64,000 bases of DNA from NCBI GenBank assembly GCA_905221615.1, contig CAJNDT010001890.1:1666602-1730601 (forward strand), written 5' to 3'. Shown piece by piece: positions 23,801 through 35,800 of the stretch. A program made the translations under genes and the position numbers. The notes beneath the pieces are model-generated. The model was not told the origin of the DNA. It saw only the letters and a program-made list of their open reading frames with translations, and did not search any database. The stretch comes from Symbiodinium sp. CCMP2592 (lineage: Eukaryota > Sar > Dinophyceae > Suessiales > Symbiodiniaceae). Position 1 is the stretch's first letter, and the number at the start of each line of letters is the position of its first letter.

Positions 23801-26800
23801 CTTCTGATGGGGGCATTCAGACTCACATCCACTCCCGAGCATCATGAATCAGAACGGCAACTACGCAGCTTCTGCATACATATTCTGCCCTAAGCCGCTG
23901 CAAGCCCGAACTTTAGACGCGATTCCGTATCGCTTACAGCCAGCCACCCAAAACTTCTAGGTCCCACTAGGATGTGATGATACCAGCTTATCCTGGGATA
24001 CTATACCCCTAAGCTACCTTGATTTATGGCCCTGTACCACTTTAAAACCCGAGCCTCTATGTCTGCAGTCTGAACCATAATTTCTGCGCCCAAACCAAGT
24101 CTAGACCACAATGCCGAAAGACTAGACCTTCTTGCAGCAGGCCTTGTTGTCCAGCAGCCCGGTTACAGCAAGAGCCCCCCTCTGTCCCCTGCTTTGAAGA
24201 AAGACTAGACCCGAACCTGCCACCCTCCACCCTAAACCCTACTTAGAGGATCATGGGACTTAGTAAGTAGGTTATAATTGGGGTTTTAAGTCCCCTAAGT
24301 GGGGTTATCCTAATTGTAACCTACTTATAACCCTACTTACTAAGTCCCATGAGCCTTCAAGTAGATGTATCCTCAAACCTGGAACCTGAGGCCTCTGTAA
24401 ACCCCCATCCCTGCACCCTCCCCAAGGCCTGATACTTTAGCGGCCTTCATAGCTTGAACCAGCTTCGGGGTATGTTGTGTTTCATGGTCAGGAGCCCACA
24501 GTATAGCATAAATATGCATACGAAAGAGTACTATTCATCAATACTAAACCCGGTCAGCATGGGCTTAACAAAAAAACCTAAACCCTAAACCCCGAGACCC
24601 TGAGCCTTAAACCCAAAACCCAGTAAAGCTTTTGTAGTACCTTTACTGAACTTAGAACCCTAGCAAAAATTATAGTTTTAGCTGTTTCTTAGGGATCATA
24701 ATATTTCTAAGTACCCCTAAGGTACACCCCGAAGCTTCGGCCGCCTGCTGGGCCTGAAGCGCCTCCTCCTTCGAATGGCCGCTGCAAACGAAGAACCTGA
24801 GATCGAAAACTGATTTTCGGGTTAAGGGGTTTAGGATTTGTTGAAGTACGACGTGTTTCGTTGAAAGATAACTTTTCCTGCTGCTGGTTTGCTAGTCAGA
24901 AGGACTACGGCAGCTAAGGGTTTAGTGGCAGGTGATTGTGGGAATGTAGGGGCCGGATAAAGAAAGCCTGGACTCTATTTGGGCACCTTATATGAACCCT
25001 AATAAATTGGGGGTTATAGGTCCTGGGTTTCTTAATCAGTTCCCTACAGTAAGTGGTTCGAGCTGGAGATCGGCATAGTATAGAGATCGCTTCCTGAAGC
25101 TTCAACCTACTTGTAACCTGAGTTGCTTCAGGGTTTGAGCACTGTCTTTCTGTTATGGGTTTATGCTTCTGTGGGATGTATCTAAGCGCCCGCACTCGAG
25201 GCTACGAAGCTAGCATTTACTTCCGACTTTCTGGCCGATACTCACTGCTTTACAGGCTTGCTGAAAGTTGTTTTATCTTTAATGCGGTCCCTCCTTTCTC
25301 TGGGCAAGGGATGCGTCTTCAGAGCTTCGCATCTCTGAAGAGTCGGAACACAGAGAGTCGATCGGACTCGATTGGGCTGTGGACTCCACTGGACTAATTA
25401 CGCTGGGTGGAGGACGAATCTGGAATCCACAGTGAAAATCGTCGTATGCTGTGGAACTAGGAAAACTATAGTCGGCCTGTCGAGATTCCGCCAGGTGCGG
25501 CTGCAAACAAGCCGGAAGATTCAGGAAAAAACCGCAGGCAAGTCCGAGGAGCTTGATTGAGATTGCCAGGTACCATGCCTTCCGGATCACATCCCTGGCC
25601 TCCTCTGTGAGGTTCTTGTTCTGCGCTTCAAATTTCATCAGCGCACTTCTGACCTGGAGCTTGCAAACACTCCAGAACCCCGTAAAAATTAAGGAACATG
25701 CAGAACTTACAGCGCTGGAATGACTTAAAGGGTTTAACGTATGTTCCTTAATTAACCCTGTCCATGTTCAATTCCGTGCTTATGCAGAGTTTGGCGAAGG
25801 TAGCCAGAGCTACTGCTGATGGACATAAGTCCGCATCTTTATAGGCACGTTATGCCAGTTATTTCCCCCTGCTGGATCATCCCGGATTTGCCCATCAACA
25901 GTGTGGCGCAGTTATCTACTTGTGGTTGAGCAGCCACGGTCAACCGCTGAAGCTAAGGTCCGTGCGCCACCCAGGTAAATGGCTCGCGCAAATCTGGCCT
26001 CGTGAATGTCCTGAGCTATCTAGGGCAAGACGGAAACACCATGAACACATGTATACTGGCAGACACATGCATATAAACATGTATCTAACATTAAACACAG
26101 ATCGCATGAAGTTTTGCTCTATAAGTGCTATATATAAAGAGCCCCGGTTTGAGAAGCCAACTCAAGAAGGCTTGCACATGTGAAAGCATCCAAACTTCCA
26201 CCCCGACCGAACGCATCCGGAATCGTGGCATAGTATCGGCTCACTCTGGTAGACTTCCGTAGGAAGCTTAGCGTACGGGCCTTAACAATTTGAATAGGGC
26301 TGCGGGGGTAAATTATAATGTTAATTTAGGGGCTTAATAAATAGAATTCCTCGTTAGAACTATAGTATAACATACCCCCCAAACCCTATTTATTTATTGA
26401 AGCCCCTACCTTACTGCGTCCGTCAACCAGGACTGATGGGCAGCCCCGTTTGCCTCGACCAAAAGGGTGGTCAGAACCAACCGATCACAAGGGACATCGA
26501 TTACTAAAATGTACCATGAAGATGAGTGCCATTTCGAACTCCGGTCTCAAGGAAAGAACTTAATCACCCAATACATTCAATATGCTTATTTATATTTATT
26601 TAACATAACATTATCATATTTAATAGCATTATCATATTAAATACAAGGCTTGTATCATCAAAATAGTCTCTTCGTCACCTGAACCAACATAAATGAAGGC
26701 TGGGCATCTGGTGGCTTCAGCTGGGGTAGAATGCTTTGGCAGGTGCTCCAGGGTTCCCATCCTGGGCGACGGCGTGCATTTGATGACGGGGGTTAGACGT

Positions 26801-29800
26801 TTAGGGGTTTGGGGTTTAGGGTTTGGGGGTTTAGGGCTTTGAAGGGGTTTCGTCGCTCACAAATTTTAGGGTTTAGGGGTTTAGGGGCCGGTCAGAATTT
26901 GATCTTGAACAAGCTTTCTTCGCTGTATGTTACAGACACTGAGACTCGGACTTCGAAGGCCCAGGAAGAACCAGCCGTTCATGATGTCTTTGTTGTTCTT
27001 CGCATAGGTCGCAAAGTGCTTGGCCTTTTCCACGTCACACTTTCTTCGGCTGGAGGGTTGTATTGGGAGCTTAGAAGATGCATGGAGTCGTCTGGGCACT
27101 TCTTCCGCGCCTCGTCTAGCCAAGATTTCGCGTCCGCGACAAACAGAACCTCACAGGGCCTCGGCCAGTCGTGAAGAGCAGCTGCAGAAACAGTCATCCG
27201 CAGCACGTGCGGACCGCACCTAGCGCTTTCCTCTCAGCTAGAACATTACAGAAACCCACGAAAAAGACGTTGAGGCAGTCAGAGACCAGTGGCTTCCGAA
27301 AGCGCCGCGAAGACGTCCAAACGATTCGGAGATTCTTGGCTTCCTCGCGAATAGGCGGCTAGGACGCGACTCGGGTGCACGATTTACCAAGAAAACCCAC
27401 CAACCTCTAATTAACGAATACAGCCTAGCTCACCATATTACCCCCCTTGCAGTCTAAGGCATATTCCTCCACAAAGGTGCATTGAGCTCTCTGGGTATTA
27501 CATACCATACTAATCTAGAATGAAAGGTGCAGGGTCTTGGCAACGGAGCCCTGGACAAATCTGAAGACTTCCAACCGGAGGTCAGAAGAGTATCGACGCC
27601 TGGAGATCATCAAACGGGAAAACATGTCAATGTGCCAGCAGACACGCTACTTAAAAAGATCGAAACCGTTGAAACGCTCGAACCTATCAACCCTGAATCA
27701 TGCTAAAATAACCCTCAAGCCCCTTTTTTGAAACCGGGCATCCTGGCTGCCAGGACTGACCCTCCGACCTGTTGCCAAGGATCAAGCCCTACACCCGGAA
27801 TGCGCTTGCTGTAAACCTAAAACCTACAAACCCCGACCCGCTGAAATCCACACCCTAAAATGGCACCTGGCACGTGTGCTTATCGCTCTGCTTACTAAGT
27901 CCGGTGCAACTCAGAAGCTGATGCACCCCAAAATCCTACAGTCCCCATGAAGCCCCTAAACCACGATAGCAGTCTGAATACCTAATTACCTAAGTATCTC
28001 ACTCATCGTACGTCTCAAAATATGCTGATAATACATTCCATAACCCGGGCCGTATTTTTATCATTCTTCAACCACAGTCAAGCCCGTCCAAGCCCTGAAC
28101 ACCAACCATAGGCATCCCCATGCTCAAGCCATACACCCAACTCTCAACCGTGAACCCAAACACCCTACCCAAACCTTGAACCCCAACCCCTGCCAACGCC
28201 CATACACAAACCTCAAATCCTACGAAAACCCTAATTAAGCCCCAACCTCAAATCCCAAGCCCAAGCCCTAAATCTGGACCCCAAACCCTAAACCCTAAAC
28301 CCAAACCCCAAACCCTAAACCCAAACCCCAAACCCCAAATCCTAGACCGCGAATGCCGATGCCTCCACGAGCTGCCGGAAGTCGCCAGCCCGGTCAAAAT
28401 CCGCGTCCTGGAAAACTCACCGGGTGCTTCCTAGGGAATGGGGCATTTGTGTATAGGGACCTGAATAATAAGAATAGGGTTCCTTTAAAGGGCTCCTTTA
28501 AGGGATACTATATAAGGGATATAGCATAGGGGCCTGAATAAATAGCATAGGGTTTAGGGCTTAAGGACATAAGCCAGGTCGTTCGGTGTTTAGGATTGTC
28601 GTTGCTTGTTCTACAGTGGGCCTGGAAGTGGTGATTCAGAAAGAAGGTACCTAAACCGGGACACGCAAACAGGATACTTAGAAAACGGTGTTGGGTGTAT
28701 ATAGTACAGTTATACTTTAGATCGGGCCATTGTGCACCCCCAACGACTACATATCTGATAGCGACCTTAGGGTCGGATCAGAGAGAAGAGCTTACGTTCG
28801 CCTAAGTCGGCCGGTCTCCCGAAAGCGTCTCAGGATTGTCCTCATCTGCTTGAGCTGCCTCGTTGTCATCAAGCTTGTCTCCTGGTCATGATGGAGGAAT
28901 GAGGGCAGTGACCCGGAGAGCCCAGTACCCCTTAATTACTGAATATACCTTAAATGGCTAGGGGCTTCATATTTTGATTTAAGCCATATTAAGGGATATT
29001 GGGCTCTCTGGGAAGAGGATGCGTGTCATGCTGGGGATGTTGGAAACGGCTCCAGGTTGCCTCGATCTTTGCCATCTTCAGCATCCTCTTCAACCGGAAG
29101 CTTGCCCAGCAATCTGACAATCCGCCACACGATCTCGTGCAAAGCATGATCGTGCTCCCATACCTAGTCCATGGTGGGGATATGATTCAAAATGTCCATT
29201 TTTGTATTCCTTATTGTTTTAAGTACCTATGAAAATGTAAAAACTATAACAAAGATACATGATCAGGGCTTTCGGAATTCACAAGCTCGTCGACCATCCG
29301 CAGCACATCGAGGTAGGCATCCCATCCCATTTCAGGTGCGACACCCCATTCCTCATGTCGGAATTTTCCGAAAATAAGGGGTACTGTGTCTAGGGGTCCT
29401 TATAGTAAGGATCCTACTATTTAGGGTGCTATACTAGGGTCCCCTATTTTCGGATACTCCCATGTCGGGACAAATCTGTGCAGGTCGAAACTGGCTAACT
29501 CATCATTTCCGGAACAAGCTGCGCGTGTTTTTTCGGAACTACCGGCTATCTTCCCCTATAGATTACTTGGAGGACTAGGGCTATAAATAAGGTAACTATA
29601 CTTATAACTCTAATTAGGGTACTTATAACCTAACTTACTAAGTCCCCTGATCCTCCAAGTATAGAAGATTGTTTAAAAGCTTCTTCTGCAAACCCCTTCC
29701 AGGCTCCTTGAACAAAGCTTGGACGACCTTGTCCGAGTAGTGCTCCTTCGCTGTTCTCATGAACACCTTCTGAGAGACGGTCCGAACCATCTCGTCCGAG

Positions 29801-32800
29801 ACATACTCGTAACCACTGCTGTTGCATTGTCTTCTGTCGGAGAAAAGCTGCGATGCATCATACAGCGCTACAGAGCTCGATGGGTAGAATTTGCCAGCCT
29901 CTTCATCATGGACTTTGTAGTTGCCCCGTCTACGTGTGGGCAGGAAGATCCATGGCTCTTGAAGGAGGTGCTCACGAACTTCACATGCTTCCGGTGTCGG
30001 CTCAGCACCCCAGTTTGTGCGCGAGATGCGCTCGTGGTTGAGCGCCCAGCCGAGAGACTTGTATACCTGAGTTCCCGACGTTCCAGGAACTAAACACCCC
30101 AACTCTTAGAAACTACACTCCAAGCCAACAAGCCTATTTCAACGTCTGAGTTACTATAAAGTCATAATTTTAGCTGTTTCTTAGGGATTATAATAACCCA
30201 AAACTAAAAGTTATTTCTAAGCACCCCTAAGGTTAGGGCAACTGCGATACATAAGCCATCTCCCCGGAGCTCCAAACTGGTTCTGGCAAGCTCGATTGGT
30301 ACTTCAGCGTGCGCACGATGATTCTGGCAGTGGGCCATTGTGCCAGGTGTAGGAACGGCCATTTCTCAGCGAATTGGTGGACGATGCTGTGAAAGGCACT
30401 GCTGGCCAGAAACTTAGACTGCCGCGCGGTGACTTCGCTTTGTCCCGGAACGGGGACCCAACCATTGCCTGGACTTTGAAGTAACCAGGGACAGAAAAGG
30501 TATAGACTTTTATCCCATAATGGCTCCTTTAAGGAACCTGTACCCCCCCAAGAAAGTATTCAAGTACGGTACTCCAAACCCAGGTTACCGAAGGTTAGAA
30601 GACGATCCCCAGGCCAAGAAGGCAGCCAGGGTGAGCTGCGAAGCATGTCGGACATTGACATTGATGCAGGCGAGCCTGCACTGGCAACTCCATCCTTACT
30701 CGGAGGTTCAGGGATAGGGTAAGTATAAAAAAGCCAATATTAGGGGACTTATAACCCGACTTATAACTACCCATGAACCTCCAATCCAAGTAGGCCCTAA
30801 ACCCTATACCTTAATATTATAGAATCCCTATATACAGATCCCTTTAAAGTGACCCTTAAAGGAACCCTTGTAACTACCCATGAACCTCCAAGTAACCAGA
30901 AAGCGCTTGTAGTAGAAGCCATGCGGGGTCATCCACTCCACCAGCTCTGAGGCTGCTTTCCTGGGCTTTTCAGTAACCAAGCAGACAAAAGTATATATAG
31001 ACTTCTATTTCACAATGGTTCCTTTAAGAAAAACTCCTTTAAGAAACAAGTACTAGAGCAGGGAGACAAAAGTATACACTTGTATTTCATAATGGTTCCT
31101 TTAAGAAAGAAGTAGTATAGTGTGGTATTCCAAAGCCTAGTTTCTGTGCGAAAGCTCCACCAAGAGAAGGCGTTGACGAAATCCGCTCCAAAGTCTGTAA
31201 GATGTTGCGAAAGTCTTTGCTTTCTCCTGCATCTGGATTCAAAAAAATCCCTAGGGCTCCAGTTGCCGAAATAGTAGGTTGCTGGGGTACACAGGATGTG
31301 GGTAGTAAACCCTAAACCCTAAACCCTAAACCGAGGCTCTGGATTCAAACAAACCGTGCCTCCGTGTCAGTCAGCTACAGCGGCCACGAAGCCTAAACTT
31401 CAAAAGCCTTCACCGGGCATTCAACCCGACATGATAGGGTTTTAAGTTTGGGGTTTAGGGACTGTGTGGGTTTAGGGTTTAAGGTTTAGGGTTTAGGATT
31501 TAGGGACGGTTTGGGTTTAAGGTTTAGGGTTTAGGATTTAGGGACGGTTTGGGTTTAAGGTTTAGGGTTCAGGATTTAGGGACGGTTTGGGTTTAGAGTT
31601 TAGGGTTTAGGACTGCTGCCATCCTGTCGTCTCCACGTGGATCGTAGGGCAACAGCCAAGCTCTTGCCAAAACTGTGGCCATGTAAAGCTGGACTGGTCC
31701 TGCATACAGGGTTTAGGGGTTAACTGTTTCGCTTCGATCGCTAGGAGAACTGGGCTGGAACACCCTAGCCCTAAATCGTGTACCCGAACTCCAAAATTCT
31801 TTTCCGCCGTACATGTGAGTACTGCGTCCAGATGAACTGAAGATTGCTATCCTGTCCCCAGAGAGCCCAATATCCCTTAATTATGGAATATACCTTAAAT
31901 CATTAGGGGCTTCATATTATGATTTATAAGCCATATTCGCGGTATTGGGCTCTCCTGTCCTTGCTTGGGCTCAAGGTGCACGCACGCTTTGCTTAGAACA
32001 GGCTTTGGTGGAATGTGCTGGTATAAATGGGGGTTTCGGAAAACAGGGGATCCAAATCTAGCACCCTAAATAGTAGGATCCTTACTATAAGGATCCCAAA
32101 ATAAGGTACCCCTGATTTCCGGAAACTCCCATAAATCTATATCCTACACCCCTAAACCGTGCAAGGGGCGAGCTTTCCTAATTCTTGACAGGGCCAGTCC
32201 GGGTCCTCGGCAGAGGCATTGTAAAACTTGCTTGGTGTGAACCACTGCGGCCCGACCCATTGTGCTAGGATTGAGACGGGCAAGTGGTGTATGTGCACAG
32301 CTTCTTGAGAAACTCCTCGGATGTTGTTCAAAACACGGTTCACATTCGCAGCCGGCTGTAAGCCCTCCACCCTCTTAGCAGACAGAACCAGACAGCTTAA
32401 ACTCGGGTCCTGCTCTAGATCCTAGAGCAGACAAGAGTCGAACCGGCTGCATAAGGGTTCGGAGCTGCCTCGAGCTTCTGTCAAACCTTACTACCCCCAT
32501 AAGCCACAGAAGTACAAGCTTAAACTTTCCGCTTCATACTAAACTTTAAACTATAGGAACCCAAAAAGTCTAGGATGCCCAGTAACCTTGGAATATGAAG
32601 GGCTCCCTTTTTGGTATTGGGTAACTTTATCAGGAACCTAGGTAGCCTAGGACTACCAAAAAGGGAATAAGGGCACTACTGGGCACCCTAGAAGTTTAAA
32701 GGCAAGGCATATCCCTTTAAAGGAATGAACCCTTTATAGATCCCTTTAAAGGTTAGGTGATCTAAGAAACACATCCACAGCGACCCACATCTTCTCAGCG

Positions 32801-35800
32801 AGAGCAGGAATGACACTCTTCCTCTGCTCCTGAGGGCCGACTCCAGTGGTGGTATGAGGGTTTCAGGTTTAGGGTATATAAGTGGGGTTTTGAGTCTCCT
32901 AACATAGGTGATAAGTATAGTTGCCCTACTTAAAGCCCTACTTACAACTAGCCATGAACTTCCAGGTAGAAAGCCGAAAGGAAGCCCTCACTTGCTTCGT
33001 GTCGTCAATGAACCTCAACCCATAAATTTCCTGAAACTGCGAGATGCCCTAAACCCTAAAACCCTTGGCTGCAGGCTTGCTTGCAAGGTTGCCTGGTAAA
33101 CCCTAAAAACCCTAAACCCTAAGCTAGTCCAAGGATCTGCTTTCATGCTTGCCAGAATGGCTCGTACTCTCTGAGTAGCAGCGAGAAGCTGTGTGACGTC
33201 GGCGGGGGTTTCAGCTGTGAGCATAGGCAGCAGGATGTCCTTCAGCCGGACTTGCATCCGTGGAAATCTCGCTGTCTGGCTGCCCTTAGACCTCACCTAC
33301 ATGGTATTGTGTTTTGTGTTCATGTCCTTCGCCTTCTTCCTCTGCCCTTTGTGCGCTGCCTACGTACTATCCGTACTATCATTTTCTTGAACACTGCTGG
33401 CACCATATCAATACCGATGTTCTTGCTCGTTAAAGTCGTGCTGGCTGCATTAAGTTGTTGACTGCAGTTGTCGTAGACTGCTGATCCTACTGATTCCTCC
33501 TACTCTTTTTCCTTCTCTCTCTCCTCCCCTTCAAACTCTCGTTATGTTGCAGCGGCTGGACGCAAAGCCATGCATTACGTGTCCTTGAGGAAGCGGGGAC
33601 CATCTGTTTGCAAAACGCCCAGCTGCTTGAACAAGCCCTCCACCTCGGGTGTATCGACTTCTTGCTGAGGAAAGTCTGCCAGCGGTTTCCACGTACAAGT
33701 TGAATCCGCGGCTCTCCCCTATGATCCTATAAGACACGAAAATGTTACAAAGCCCCGAGCCACTTTCGCATGCATCATGCGCCGAAATCGTAGGTTCAGC
33801 CCCTCAGCGTAGCCCTGCAGAGTCTTCGCCATGGCTTCGTCCACCATGTACCTGGTTTGTTGCTTTGAATAACAATCAATATCGTAGCGCCCGGATAGTC
33901 CTCAAAAGACTAGACAGAATAAACCCCCACAGCTGCTACTCTACATAATCGTCCAGAGATGTAAATATCCGAAGCTAACTTCTTAGGCTTCTACGTTTAC
34001 TGCTTCGGTGCATGGTATAAATCCTGCATTACCTTGAGGACCCTAAGCTATGGGAATTATGGTATACTCCTTATTATGGGTAATGCATGATTTATATCAT
34101 CAACCGTTTCACCGGCTTTCACCTATAGTCCTGAACCTCGCCCTGGCAATGCAGTGAAGGGTTCAGGTCTTGCGGCTAAGGGTCGAGGGTTTAGGGCTTA
34201 CGGCTTAGGGTTGAAGGTTTATAGGGCTGAGGGGATTCTTAGTGGAAGAGTTTAAGTTCTGAACTTGGAGGTTCATGGGTAGCTAGAAGTGGGGTTATAA
34301 GTCCCCTAATATGGGTTATAAGTATAGTTACCTTAGGTCTAACCCTACCTACAACTACCCATGAACCTCCAAGAAGGGTTTATATAGGGCATCCAAGGTG
34401 CACTTTGTCTGCTGCTGAATGCAACTTGCCACTCTCTGTCGGGATGGCTGCCAGCTTGCGGAGATTTTGCATCAGCGCCGGCTGGGCCTTGCTTGCTCGT
34501 ACTACTCTTATAACTCGCATTATAAAGAAGCCTTAAAACTTCGATAGAGCTTTGGGGCACACCAGATAAATATAATTGGGAACCCTCAGGAATATTGTAC
34601 TGGCACATATTCTACCCCTACATATTATACACCTTGGAACATAGAAACGCGCACATGGCACTCGAGGCCGTGTCTCCGCTTTCACGCGGCCCAAACTTCA
34701 ACGACAGTCTAACGATTGGAAATTGAGGCTGGGCGAGTCTGCCTCAAACAAATCTCGACTTTAGCTTCCTAGTGATACTGCATCTTTAACCAAGCAGGTG
34801 GCAGTGTTCGATGCCACGACATGGAACAGCAGGTGGATCAAGCCTCAGTTGCCCAGTTCCACGCTGAGACGATGTGTCTCAACCTGCTCTTTGCGCAATG
34901 CTGAACCGCAGGCCGCTACTTGGAGGTTCATGGGTAGTTATAAGTGGGGTTATAAGTCCCCTATTATGGATTATAGGTATGGTTGCCCTACTTACAACCC
35001 TTATAACTACCCCTGAACCTCGAAGTATAGTAGCCCTACAAAGTGAAACTATCAGCAGGACTGCGTGTCTTAGATGGAACCCAGAAATGACTCTGCGAAG
35101 CTCCGGAGGCAGCTATCATTTGAACCCAAAGCCCGATGTCCAGAAATACATCTGCAGAGACACAAACCATGCATGCAGAATTGGACGTGGCGGGAAGGTG
35201 ATAATTGCACCGTTTGCATATCTCTCTGGCTCTCTCCTCGCGCCTTCCCGGACATGTACGGCTTGTCAAAACCCCGCTCGCGCCTTAAGTCCCCTGAACC
35301 CCTGGACAAACACACGAGCACACACACACACACACACACACTCTCTCTCTCTCTGCCTCTCTGTCTTCCTCGCTAGGTATGTATGTACATACGTATGTCT
35401 GTACGTATCTGTACATCAACCTATGTTTACGTATGCAATCTGTGTAGGTTCCCTGCCGAAGCAAGGAACTGGGTTCCTTCGTCGTCAGGACCAGCCAGAA
35501 GTCCATGAATCAGGGTTTAGGGGTTTAGGGTTTAGGGTGAGCCACATCTGCAAACTAGCTCTCCTGAAGGAACTAAGAAAACCACATGCAATATTATTCT
35601 CTTCGAAGTGTCATGAAGCTTGAAACCCTGCTCCTAAAACTGCCCGTTTTCGGAGATAACACGTATCCCTCTGAGCTGATGAAAGACTCATGCTTGGCGG
35701 ATGATTTCTGGGCTATTCCCCTGTCAGGGCCGATATAATGTAGAACAGCTCTTGTTCTGGGCCCTCTTCATGGTAAGTCGTACTGTACTCTTCGTACTGT

